64,000 nt of DNA from Eutreptiella sp. 'Long Island Sound 2002' (Eukaryota; Euglenozoa; Euglenophyceae; Eutreptiales; Eutreptiaceae). The stretch is taken from positions 20,734,090-20,798,089 of the forward strand of contig OZ038392.1 in the NCBI GenBank assembly GCA_964036045.1. Reading direction: 5' to 3'. Position numbers and translations under genes: made by a program. Shown here piece by piece: positions 30,801 through 42,684 of this stretch. The notes under the pieces were generated by a model. It saw only the letters and a program-made list of their open reading frames with translations, searched no databases and was not told the origin of the DNA. Position 1 is the stretch's first letter, and the number at the start of each line of letters is the position of its first letter.

Positions 30801-32934
30801 ACTATATTCTACGTCCTGCGGAATCCCCCCCGACTGTGGCTGCACAGTTTGAGGCCTGGGCGGGGCCCAGAGCTATTACCATCACGCCGGCCCAACTGGG
30901 TTGGTTTCAAATGGACGTCAATTTGCCTTGGATCCCCCTTCCCTATTTAGCCTTTAGTGCAAAGTCTTTCTCGCTCCTACGACAAGGTTTGAATGTTAAC
31001 CCCCCAGACGCTCTGAGCTACGATATGCCCCTGTGGCACAATGTTTTGTTCAAGAACGCCCATTTCCATACGTATTCGTCACCATCGCTCATCAGGGAGG
31101 GTATACTTACAGTGGGACAGCTACTGGAAGACGACTCCTACCTGAATCAAATCGCCCCGACGTGGCGCCCGATATACAGAGAAACCATTGGCCAGCTTGC
31201 CAATCAGACTTTCGTATTTTCGGAACACTCACGACAGACGCCTCGTGATCTGTCATCACTGATCTCTGATTGGCAGAGAGGCCCAGCCCTCGCCGTGATG
31301 TCCTACCCTAGGAACAGGGAACGGCGCCAACCGGATGAAGTCTGGCAAGCTCTGATGTCTTGCAGACTGCCGACATCTGACATAGATTTTATTCGAAAGC
31401 GCTGTGGCGTAAACAACCGGTGGGAGACAGGCTTAAGTCTTGGAAGCCTGACCGCCTGCTTTGCCCCTTGTGCCACGTGCCTGAAACTATGGCCCATATG
31501 ATGCTGCACTGCAAACTTCTACCTTTCGTTTTTCCCATCATCGACCAATGCTTCCCCCCTTATGTTGTTCGGGGGAAGCACATATCATCGGTGGCGGAAC
31601 TGATTGAACACCACCCTGCAGAGTCCCTGCATCTCCTTCCTGGACAATGGGGCTGGGCAGCAATAGAGGCCAACTGGGCCATCCGCTGTAAAGCCGCAAA
31701 AGAGCACAATTCTTTTCGCTCGACATCCTACTTCTTAAAAGTCTACGGACAGTTGCTGCACAGGTGGCAGCAATCCAAAGCACATGGAATCCGCCCAGAA
31801 AAATTTTCCGCCTTCCTGGATCTGCTCATGTCTCTCCAGCGGGGGGATTCAGCGGACAGACCGCAGCTGGAGCCCACCCCCCCCCGACCGCCCCCCACCA
31901 AAGCACAGCTGCGTGCCAAACGCAGACTCGAACGCAAGATGCGCTCACTACACAAACTGATTGCTCACCTTGACAGCCTTGAAGACCAGGGATATATGTT
32001 GGTCTTTACAGATGGCTCATCAGAGCGCTTCGAGGGGCTTGGTTATGTGGGGGGCTATGGGTTCTTCTCATCCCTCCCAGTTTCGCTGTCGGCCCCGGTG
32101 CCGCTGCACATGAAACAAACTATTAGCGCGGCAGAACTCCTGGCGGCACTGCAGGCCCTACAGCTGCATGCCGTTGAGCCTAAGATTGCCATCTGTACGG
32201 ACTCTGAGTATGTCCTTAAAGGGGCGCAGGGAGCGGCGCGCCGGTGGCAGGCGAGAGGTTGGGTGGGATCGGCGGGACCTGTGTCAAATATCCCCCTCTG
32301 GAAAGAGCTGCTGCAGCTTCTGGATTCCACTTTTCAAGGTATACTGTGGGTGAAAGTTCCCTCCCACGTGAATGTGGAAGGTAACGAGCAGGCCGACACC
32401 CTTGCTAACAATGGTAGACTCAGCAACCCCCTGTACCCAGCTCGGAAGACCCCCAGGGTCCAAGCGGCAGGGCAACGCGCCAAACGGACACGCCAGGTAG
32501 CAGCTCGGAGCCCCCCCGCCCGGGGTGTGTCCCCCCCGCGTCCAATCGTACTCAATTTTGAGCACTGTATTGCTCCACCAGGACCAAGAGAGGAAACCCC
32601 GGATGTCCCTTCGGATCAGGGGCATGAGAGTGATGTGTGGCTGCAATTGGGTTTAGTTGAGATGCCAGACAGCCCGAGGAGCGAGGAGTCCACACACAGC
32701 CACCTGTCGAGTGTTCCCATAGTCACCAATCAATCAGAAGGGCCTGGGACCCCCACAACCCCATCTTGGGACTGGATCACGCATACAAGGGGGGTGAGGC
32801 GCAGCCCTTCAACGTCCTGCAGCAAGCACGGATCCACAGAGACCCAAACCCCCCCACCGGCGCCTGACACCGCGTACGACGGGGGCAGGAATCGGAGCCC
32901 CTCGACTTCATGTAGTGCGCGGGACTTTTCCTAG
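27892..32934 (+). pseudogene. LINE B ORF4: endonuclease, RT, CCHC knuckle, RNase H; two frameshifts
   Basis: Frame 1 (27892-30155) has an AP-like endonuclease (ATFNCNGLL; ILGLQEPHL; RGGAALIF; LCDHNSVLLPTRD; RRRRSDTIHIP; DSDHKLVLLG), then RT (SAPGLDGVP, NVIPKT, DLRPLVLQ, CPIDFQKAYDSV with motif A Asp, GIRQGCP). After a +1 shift in the CCCC near 30155, frame 2 gives PLSPSVFAVLIS, VLLYADDLLII (catalytic YADD), GLEINHDKS and TYLGVQLGY. Near 31435 it returns to frame 1: CPLCHVPETMAHMMLHC (31462-31512), then RNase H with FTDGSS, SAAELLAAL, CTDSEYVL and VPSHVNVEGNEQAD, all four key residues present. A Pro/Ser-rich tail ends at TAG 32932-32934. Apart from the two compensating indels every catalytic motif is intact, so it is recently dead or misassembled. 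Confidence 0.88.
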
Positions 32935-33261
32935 GGCACTTTGCTTTTGGGTTGTTGCGGCTGAGCAGGTGTGGCAGCTTGGGACAGGTTTCGATCTCTT
33001 TAGGCCCTGCCAATTTTTAGAGGCGGTCTCCATTCTGGAGGACTCACCACGACCGCGCGACCGCGCTCTCTTTGCCGGACACCTTGATGGCCCGAATGCC
33101 AGTGGCGAGTTCGCTGCGGCGTCCCCCACGATGTCTGAGCATGAAGACGTTGTGCCGCAGGGCACCATACTTGGTTTTGTTTCATTGTGATGCCCTGTGG
33201 CCTACAGCATCTTGTAAACAATAACAAAGTCTTCCCTCCCACTCAAAGAAGAGAGGACACA
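32935..33261. other. LINE B 3' untranslated region, probable
   Basis: No ORF of note. The stretch is ordinary in composition and ends near AATAACAAAG (33215-33230). No poly-A tail or target-site duplication was identified. Confidence 0.4.
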
Positions 33262-33335
33262 CCGCACCTGGCATAGTTGGTAACACACTTGTCCTCCATC
33301 CCCCAGGCGGTGGTTCGAACCCCGACGGGGATATA
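33262..33335 (+). repeat. tRNA-like unit 1 of a cluster
   Basis: A box TGGCATAGTTGG (33269-33280) is perfect; B box GGTTCGAACCCCG (33312-33324). The acceptor ends do not pair. A 29-base piece beginning CGAACCCCGACGGGGATATA is repeated directly at 33315 and 33352. Confidence 0.55.
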
Positions 33336-33463
33336 GATGCACCACACGGTCCGAACCCCGACGGGGATATAGATGCACCGAACGGCCAACCAGTCCCGAG
33401 CCGATTCTTATCACGTGAACTGAGTTGTTATGCCCTGTATTTTGAGTGGCTGGTATCAGGTAT

Positions 33464-33537
33464 CTTCGGTGTAGTACAATGGTATAATCAGTGGCCCTGA
33501 CGCCGGACGGCGGGGGTTCGATTCCCGGAGCGTGGCT
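33464..33537 (+). repeat. tRNA-like unit 2 of a cluster
   Basis: A box TAGTACAATGGTATAATC (33472-33489) and B box GGGTTCGATTCCCGG (33514-33528). The T stem pairs at four of five positions. The general look is tRNA-Asp-like, but the anticodon arm is not clear. Confidence 0.55.
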
Positions 33538-33637
33538 TGTGGCGGCTCGCAATGGGTAGTTCTTGTGTTGTGGTAATAAATACTTGGATTCCATCTAGGG
33601 GGATTCTTTGCTGTTGCGGATTGAGGGAGGAGCATAC

Positions 33638-33675
33638 CTGAAAGTGCACGGGGGCCCGGCCCCGCAGTGCGCTCC
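33638..33675 (+). repeat. Partial tRNA-like fragment
   Basis: AGTGCACGGGGGCCCGGCCC resembles AGTGCACGGGGGCTTCGTCC inside unit 3 at 33866-33885, so this is a partial copy. Confidence 0.35.
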
Positions 33676-33829
33676 GTCATCGCGGCCCGTCGCGAACCGT
33701 GGAGGCGACGGCGCAGGCACGCCGCCTCATGAACAGTTGTTGTTCTTGATACCGGGGCGAAGAGATGGTTTCCCCCCCCCTAGCTTTCATATTACTTTCA
33801 GCTGGTGGACTTGTTTACGGGTATATGAG

Positions 33830-33905
33830 CCACATCGGCAGCATAGCATACTGGTAGTGCACGGGGGCTTCGTCCCGGAGGGCGTAGGTTCAATTCCCAT
33901 CGTGG
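33830..33905 (+). repeat. tRNA-like unit 3 of a cluster
   Basis: 76 bases. CCAC at the start can pair with GTGG at the end. A box TAGCATACTGGTAGTGC (33844-33860); a CGGG/CCCG anticodon-like hairpin; B box AGGTTCAATTCCCA (33886-33899). It has the most complete tRNA outline of the cluster, but the acceptor is only partly paired. Confidence 0.55.
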
Positions 33906-33987
33906 AGGGTCGACGCCGTCGGCCCGCCTCCTCTCAGATTGCGCCGACAGTACAGTAATACAGCAGGCAGTGGGACACTCTGATATC

Positions 33988-34058
33988 GTCGTGGCACTAT
34001 AGTGGACAGTCACCCCGGCCCGAGCTTCTGCGGGTGGGTCCGAATCCTGGGGCTCGTA
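33988..34058 (+). repeat. tRNA-like unit 4 of a cluster
   Basis: A-box-like CACTATAGTGGACAGTCA and B box GGGTCCGAATCCTGG (34034-34048), spaced as in a tRNA. The arms are degenerate. Confidence 0.45.
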
Positions 34059-34400
34059 GCTGGTTGGGATGGCGACATGGTCCATAGATATCTCCCTCCC
34101 GTCATCCACATGCGTTCCCTCCCCTATTTGTTTCGACACGACAGGTGCCCTATGTGTTTGGCGCTGGCACACGAAGGTTATAGGTTATGCTATCAGGCTT
34201 GGCAGCTGCCGCCTGCTCCCAGTGTTCACCCGCTTCCAGGAAGCGGCATGTCGGATGCTCGTGTACATATCAGGCAGTGTCTTAACGACTGGATGTAGCA
34301 TAGCAGTTGAATTTGGACAGCCCCTGGAAAAGGAGCTGGAATTGCCTGGGCGGGGGCATCCAGTATCTGTGACAAACCATGATGGAGCCCCCCCCCCCCT
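34059..34400. other. Spacer before array 2
   Basis: No gene recognised. It ends with a C-run (34388-34399) directly before the first 33-bp unit. Confidence 0.45.
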
Positions 34401-37400
34401 CTGCATGTGCCCCTCTGTACCCCTGCATATCTCCCGCATGTGCCCCTATGTACCCCTGCACATCTCCTGCATGCGCCCCTCTGTACCCCTGCACATCTCC
34501 TGCATGTGCCCCTCTGTACCCCTGCACATCTCCTGCATGTGCCCCTCTGTACCCCTGCCCATCTCCTGCATGTGCCCCTCTGTACCCCTGCACATCTCCT
34601 GCATGTGCCCCTCTGTACCCCTGCACATCTCTTGCATGTGCCCGTCTGTACCCCTGCACATCTCCTGCATATACCCCTCTGTAACCCTGCACATCTCATG
34701 CATGTGCCCCTCTGTACCCCTGCACATCTCCTGCATTTGCCCCTCTGTACCCCTGCACATCTCCTGCATGTACCTCTCTGTACCCCTGCACATCTGCTGC
34801 ATGTGCCCCTCTGTACCCCTGCACATCTCCTGCATGTGCCGCTCTGTACCCCTGCACATCTCCTACATGTACCCCTCTGTACCCCTGCACGTCTCCTGCA
34901 TGTGCCCCTCTGTACCCCTGCACATCTCCTGCATGTGCCCCTCTGTACCCCTGCACATCTTCTGCATGTGCCCCTCTGTACCCTGCACATCTCCTGCCTG
35001 CGCCCCTCTGTACCCCTGCACATCTCCTGTATTTGCCCCTCTGTACCCCTGCACATCTCCTGCATGTGCCCCTCCGTACCCCTGCACATCTTCTGCATGC
35101 GCCCCTCTGTACCCCTGCACATCTCCTGCATGTGCCCCTCTGTACCCCTGCACATCTCCTGCATGTGCCCCTCTGTACCCCTGCACATCTCCAGCATGTG
35201 CCCCTCTGTACCCCTGCACATCTCCTGCATGTGCCCCTCCGTACCCCTGCACATCTCCTGCATGCGCCCCTCTGTACCCCTGCACATTTCCTGCATGTAT
35301 GCCTCTGTACCCCTGCACATCTCCTGCATGTGCCCCTCAATACCCCTGCACATCTCCTGCATGTGCCCCTCTGTACCCCTGCACATCTCCTGCATGTGCC
35401 CCTCTGTACCCCTGCACATCTCCTGCATGTGCCCCTCTGTACCCCTGCACATATCCTGCATGCGCCCCTCTATACCCCTGCACATCTCCTGCATGTACCC
35501 CTCTGTACCCCTGCACATCTCCTACATGTGCCCCTCCGTACCCCTGCACATCTCCTGCATGTGCCCCTCCGTACCCCTGCACATCTCCTGCATGTGCCCC
35601 TCTGTACCCCTGCACATCGCCTGCATGTGCCCCTCTGTACCCCTGCACATCTCCTGCATGTACCCCCCTGTACCCCTGCACATCTCCTGCATGTGCCCCT
35701 CAATACCCCTGCACATCTCCTGCATGTGCCCCTCTGTACCCCTGCACATCTCCTGCATGTACCCCTCTGTACCCCTGCACATCTCCTGCATGTGCCCCTC
35801 AATACCCCTGCACATCTCCTGCATGTGCCCCTCTGTACCCCTGCACATCTCCTGCATGCGCCCCTCTGTACCCCTGCACATCTCCTGCATGTGCCCCTCT
35901 GTACCCCTGCACATCTCCTGCATGTGCCCCTCTGTACCCCTGCACATCTCCTGCATGTGCCCCTCTGTACCCCTGCACATCTCCTGCATGCGCCCCTCTG
36001 TACCCCTGCACATCTCCTGCATGTGCCCCTATGTACCCCTGCACATCTCCTGCATGCGCCCCTCTGTACCCCTGCACATCTCCTGCATGTGCCCCTCTGT
36101 ACCCCTGCACATCTCCTGCATGTGCCCCTCTGTACCCCTGCACATCTCCTGCATGTGCCCCTCTGTACCCCTGCACATCTCCTGCATGTGCCCCTCTGTA
36201 CCCCTGCACATCTCTTGCATGTGCCCGTCTGTACCCCTGCGCATCTCCTGCATATACCCCTCTGTAACCCTGCACATCTCATGCATGTGCCCCTCTGTAC
36301 CCCTGCACATCTCCTGCATTTGCCCCTCTGTACCCCTGCACATCTCCTGCATGTACCTCTCTGTACCCCTGCACATCTGCTGCATGTGCCCCTCTGTACC
36401 CCTGCACATCTCCTGCATGTGCCGCTCTGTACCCCTGCACATCTCCTACATGTACCCCTCTGTACCCCTGCACGTCTCCTGCATGTGCCCCTCTGTACCC
36501 CTGCACATCTCCTGCATGTGCCCCTCTGTACCCCTGCACATCTCCTGCATGTGCCCCTCTGTACCCTGCACATCTCGTGCATGCGCCCCTCTGTACCCCT
36601 GCACATCTCCTGTATTTGCCCCTCTGTACCCCTGCACATCTCCTGCATGTGCCCCTCCGTACCCCTGCACATCTTCTGCATGCGCCCCTCTGTACCCCTG
36701 CACATCTCCTGCATGTGCCCCTCTGTACCCCTGCACATCTCCTGCATGTGCCCCTCTGTACCCCTGCACATCTCCAGCATGTGCCCCTCTGTACCCCTGC
36801 ACATCTCCTGCATGTGCCCCTCCGTACCCCTGCACATCTCCTGCATGCGCCCCTCTGTACCCCTGCACATTTCCTGCATGTATGCCTCTGTACCCCTGCA
36901 CATCTCCTGCATGTGCCCCTCAATACCCCTGCACATCTCCTGCATGTGCCCCTCTGTACCCCTGCACATCTCCTGCATGTGCCCCTCTGTACCCCTGCAC
37001 ATCTCCTGCATGTGCCCCTCTGTACCCCTGCACATATCCTGCATGCGCCCCTCTATACCCCTGCACATCTCCTGCATGTACCCCTCTGTACCCCTGCACA
37101 TCTCCTACATGTGCCCCTCCGTACCCCTGCACATCTCCTGCATGTGCCCCTCCGTACCCCTGCACATCTCCTGCATGTGCCCCTCTGTACCCCTGCACAT
37201 CGCCTGCATGTGCCCCTCTGTACCCCTGCACATCTCCTGCATGTACCCCCCTGTACCCCTGCACATCTCCTGCATGTGCCCCTCAATACCCCTGCACATC
37301 TCCTGCATGTGCCCCTCTGTACCCCTGCACATCTCCTGCATGTACCCCTCTGTACCCCTGCACATCTCCTGCATGTGCCCCTCAATACCCCTGCACATCT

Positions 37401-40400
37401 CCTGCATGTGCCCCTCTGTACCCCTGCACATCTCCTGCATGTGCCCCTCTGTACCCCTGCACATCTCCTGCATGTGCCCCTCTGTACCCCTGCACATCTC
37501 CTTCATGTACCCCTCTGTACCCCTGCACATCTCCTGGATGTGGCCCTCTGTACCCCTGCACATGTCCTGCATGTGCCCCTCCGTACCCCTGCACATCTCC
37601 TGCATGTGCCCCTCTGTACCCCTGCACATCTCCTGCATGTGCCCCTCTGTACCCCTGCACATCTTTTGCATGTGCCCCTCTGTACCCCTGCACATCTCCT
37701 GCATGTACCCCTCTGTACCCCTGCACATCTCCTGCATCTGCCCCTCAATACCCCTGCACATCTCCTGCATGTGCCCCTCTGTACCCCTGCACATCTCCTA
37801 CATGTGCCCCTCCGTACCCCTGCACATCTCCTGCATGTGCCCCTCCGTACCCCTGCACATCTCCTGCATGTGCCCCTCTGTACCCCTGCACATCTCCTGC
37901 ATGTGCCCCTCTGTACCCCTGCACATCTCCTGCATGTACCCCCCTGTACCCCTGCACATCTCCTGCATGTGCCCCTCAATACCCCTGCACATCTCCTGCA
38001 TGTGCCCCTCTGTACCCCTGCACATCTCCTGCATGTACCCCTCTGTACCCCTGCACATCTCCTGCATGTGCCCCTCAATACCCCTGCACATCTCCTGCAT
38101 GTGCCCCTCTGTACCCCTGCGCATCTCCTGCATGTGCCCCTCTGTACCCCTGCACATCTCCTGCATGTGCCCCTCTGTACCCCTGCACATCTCCTTCATG
38201 TACCCCTCTGTACCCCTGCACATCTCCTGGATGTGCCCCTCTGTACCCCTGCACATCTCATTCATGCGCCCCTCTGTACCCCTGCACATGTCCTGCATGT
38301 GCCCCTCCGTACCCCTGCACATCTCCTGCATGTGCCCCTCTGTACCCCTGCACATCTCCTGCATGTGCCCCTCTGTACCCCTGCACATCTCCTGCATGTG
38401 CCCCTCTGTACCCCTGCACATCTCCTGCATGTACCCCTCTGTACCCCTGCACATCTCCTGCATGTGCCCCTCAATACCCCTGCACATCTCCTGCATGTGC
38501 CCCTCTGTACCCCTGCACATCTCCTGCATGTGCCCCTCTGTACCCCTGCACTTCTCCTGCATGTGCCCCTCTGTAACCCTGCACATCTCCTGCATGCGCC
38601 CCTCTGTACCCCTGCACATCTCCTGCATGTACCCCTCTGTACCGCTGCACTTCTCCTGCATGTGCCCCTCTGTAACCCTGCACATCTCCTGCATGTGCCC
38701 CTCAATACCCCTGCACATCTCCTGCATGTGCCCCTCCATACCCCTGCACATCTCCTGCATGTGCCCCTCTGTACCCCTGCACATCTCCTGCATGTGCCCC
38801 TCTGTACCCCTGCACATCTCCTGCATGTGCCCATCTGTACCCCTGCACATCTCCTGCATGTACCCCTCCGTACCGCTGCACATCTCCTGCATGTGCCCCT
38901 CAATACCCCTGCACATCTCCTGCGTGTGCCCCTCTGTACCCCTGCACATCTCCTGCATGTGCCCCTCAATACCCCTGCACATCTCCTGCATGTGCCCCTC
39001 TGTACCCCTGCACATCTCCTGCATGTACCCCTCTGTACCCCTGCACATCTCCTGCATGTGCCCCTCAATACCCCTGCACATCTCCTGCATGCGCCCCTCT
39101 GTACCCCTGCACGTCTCCTGCATGTGCCCCTGTGTACCCCTGCACATCTCCTGCATGCGCCCCTCTGTACCCCTGCACATCTCCTGCATGTACCCCTCTG
39201 TACCCCTGCACATCTCCTGCATGTGCCCCTCCGTACCCCTGCACATCTCCTGCATGTGCCCCTCTGTACTCCTGCACATCTCCTGCATATGCCCCTCCGT
39301 ACCCCTGCACATCTCCTGCATGTGCCCCTCTGAACCCCTGCACATCTCCTGCATGTGCCCCTCTGTACCCCTGCACATCTCCTGCATGTGCCCCTCTGTA
39401 CCCCTGCACATCTCCTGCATGTGCCCCTCAATACCCCTGCACATCTCCTGCATGTGCCCCTCTGTACCCCTGCACATCTCCTGCATGTACCCCTCTGTAC
39501 CCCTGGACATCTCCTGCATGTGCCCCTCAAGACCCCTGCACATCTGCTGCATGTGCCCCTCTGTACCCCTGCACATCTCCTGCATGTGCCCCTCTGTACC
39601 CCTGCACATCTCCTGCATGTGCCCCTCAATACCCCTGCACATCTCCTGCATGTGCCCCTCTGTACCCCTGCACATCTCCTGCATGTGCCCCTCTGTACCC
39701 CTGCACTTCTCCTGCATGTGCCCCTCTGTAACCCTGCACATCTCCTGCATGCGCCCCTCTGTACCCCTGCACATCTCCTGCATGTACCCCTCTGTACCGC
39801 TGCACTTCTCCTGCATGTGCCCCTCTGTAACCCTGCACATCTCCTGCATGTGCCCCTCAATACCCCTGCACATCTCCTGCATGTGCCCCTCCATACCCCT
39901 GCACATCTCCTGCATGTGCCCCTCTGTACCCCTGCACATCTCCTGCATGTACCCCTCTGAATCCCTGCACATCTCCTGCATGTGCCCCTCTGTACCCCTG
40001 CACATCTCCTGCATGTACCCCCCTGTACCCCTGCACATCTCCTGCATGTGCCCCTCAATACCCCTGCACATCTCCTGCATGTGCCCCTCTGTACCCCTGC
40101 ACATCTCCTGCATGTGCCCCTCTGTACCCCTGCACATCTCCTGCATGTGCTCCTCAATACCCCTGCACATCTCCTGCATGTGCCCCTCTGTACCCCTGCA
40201 CATCTCCTGCATGTGCCCCTCTGTACCCCTGCACATCTCCTGCATGTGCCCCTCTGTAACCCTGCACATCTCCTGCATGTGCCCCTCTGTACCCCTGCAC
40301 ATCTCCTGCATGTGCCCCTGTGTACCCCTGCACATCTCCTGCATGCGCCCCTCTGTACCCCTGCACATCTCCTGCATGTACCCCTCTATACCCCTGCACA

Positions 40401-42684
40401 TCTCCTGCATGTGCCCCTCCGTACCCCTGCACATCTCCTGCATGTGCCCCTCTGTACCCCTGCACATCTCCTGCATATGCCCCTCCGTACCCCTGCACAT
40501 CTCCTGCATGTGCCCCTCTGAACCCCTGCACATCTCCTGCATGTGCCCCTCAATACCCCTGCACATCTCCTGCATGTGCCCCTCTGTACCCCTGCACATC
40601 TCCTGCATGTACCCCCCTGTACCCCTGCACATCTCCTGCATGTGCCCCTCTGTACCCCTGCACATCTCCTGCATGTGCCCCTCCGTACCCCTGCACATCT
40701 CCTGCATGTGCCCCTCTGTACCCCTGCACATCTCCTGCATGTACCCCCCTGTACCCCTGCACATCTCCTGCATGTGCCCCTCTGTACCCCTGCACATCTC
40801 CTGCATGTGCCCCTCCGTACCCCTGCACATCTCCTGCATGTGCCCCTCCGTACCCCTGCACATCTGCTGCATGTGCCCCTCTGTACCCCTGCACATCTCC
40901 TGCATGTGCCCCTCTGTACCCCTGCACATCTCCTGCATGTGCCCCTCAATACCCCTTCACATCTCCTGCATGTGCCCCTCTGTACCCCTGCACATCTCCT
41001 GCATGTACCCCTCTGTACCCCTGCACATCTCCTGCATGTGCCCCTCAATACCCCTGCACATCTCCTGCATGTGCCCCTCTGTACCCCTGCACATCTCCTG
41101 CATGTGCCCCTCTGTACCCCTGCACATCTCCTGCATGTGCCCCTCTGTAACCCTGCACATCTCCTGCATGCGCCCCTCTGTACCCCTGCACATCTCCTGC
41201 ATGTACCCCTCTGTACCCCTGCACATCTCCTGCATGTGCCCCTCTGTACCCCTGCACATCTCCTGCATGTGCCCCTGTGTACCCCTGCACATCTCCTGCA
41301 TGCGCCCCTCTGTACCCCTGCACATCTCCTGCATGTACCCCTCTGTACCCCTGCACATCTCCTGCATGTGCCCCGCCGTACCCCTGCACATCTCCCGCAT
41401 GTGCCCCTCTGTACCCCTGCACATCTCCTGCATGTGCCCCTCCGTACCCCTGCACATGTCCTGCATGTGCCCCTCTGAACCCCTGCACATCTCCTGCATG
41501 TGCCCCTCTGTACCCCTGCACATCTCCTGCATGTACCCCCCTGTACCCCTGCACATCTCCTGCATGTGCCCCTCAATACCCCTGCACATCTCCTGCATGT
41601 GCCCCTCTGTACCCCTGCAAATCTCCTGCATGTACCCCTCTGTACCCCTGCACATCTCCTGCATGTGCCCCTCAATACCCCTGCACATCTCCTGCATGTG
41701 CCCCTCTGTACCCCTGCACATCTCCTGCATGTGCCCCTCCGTACCCCTGCACATCTCCTGCATGTGCCCCTCTGTAACCCTGCACATCTCCTGCATGCGC
41801 CCCTCTGTACCCCTGCACATCTCCTGCATGTACCCCTCTGTACCCCTGCACATCTCCTGCATGTGCCCCTCTGTACCCCTGCACATCTCATTCATGCGCC
41901 CCTCTGTACCCCTTCACATGTCCTGCATGTGCCCCTCCGTACCCCTGCACATGTCCTGCATGTGCCCCTCCGTACCCCTGCACATCTCCTGCATGTGCCC
42001 CTCTGTACCCCTGCACATCTCCTGCATGTGCCCCTCTGTACCCCTGCACATCTCTTGCATGTGCCCCTCTGTACCCCTGCACATCTCCTGCATGTACCCC
42101 TCTGTACCCCTGCACATCTCCTGCATGTGCCCCTCAATACCCCTGCACATCTCCTGCATGTGCCCCTCTGTACCCCTGCACATCTCCTGCGTGTGCCCCT
42201 CTGTACCCCTGCACATCTCCTGCATGTGCCCCTCTGTAACCCTGCACATCTCCTGCATGCGCCCCTCTGTACCCCTGCACATCTCCTGCATGTACCCCTC
42301 TGTACCCCTGCACATCTCCTGCATGTGCCCCTCCGTACCCCTGCACATCTCCTGCATGTGCCCCTCTGTACCCCTGCACATCTCCTGCATGTGCCCCTCT
42401 GTACCCCTGCACATCTCCTGCATGTTCCCCTCTGTACCCCTGCACATCTCCTGCATGTACCCCTCCGTACCGCTGCACATCTCCTGCATGTGCCCCCCAA
42501 TACCCCTGCACATCTCCTGCGTGTGCCCCTCTGCACCCCTGCACATCTCCTGCATGTGCCCCTCAATACCCCTGCACATCTCCTGCATGTGCCCCTCTGT
42601 ACCCCTGCACATCTCCTGCATGTACCCCTCTGTACCCCTGCACTTCTCCTGCATGTGCCACTCAATACCCCTGCACATCTCCTG
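34401..42684 (+). repeat. 33-bp minisatellite, array 2, about 251 copies
   Basis: 8.28 kb of the same 33-base unit as array 1. Common variants replace CTCTGTA by CTCAATA or CTCCGTA, and GTGCC by GCGCC or GTACC. Larger blocks are duplicated: 34440-35518 matches 36023-37101 with an offset of 1583 bases (48 units minus one base, both blocks carrying the same 1-base deletion near 34983 and 36565). Further offsets of 693 bases (21 units) and 1155-1188 bases (35-36 units) occur at 37264-40531. Because the unit is 11 codons with no stop triplet on either strand, ORFs of up to about 2570 codons appear in several frames; none should be annotated as a gene without expression evidence. Confidence 0.98.

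Larger units (their letters stand above)
25715..33250 (+). mobile_element. LINE B, nearly full-length non-LTR retrotransposon
   Basis: The 5' end shares TTTCTGAGTGTCTATTTTTT with LINE A. ORFs lie at 25785, 26380, 27031 and 27892, the last an EN-RT-CCHC-RNase H polyprotein. The right end is uncertain; I place it in the non-coding stretch before the tRNA-like cluster. It lies between two arrays of the same 33-bp minisatellite. GC content is visibly lower than in LINE C. Confidence 0.8.
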
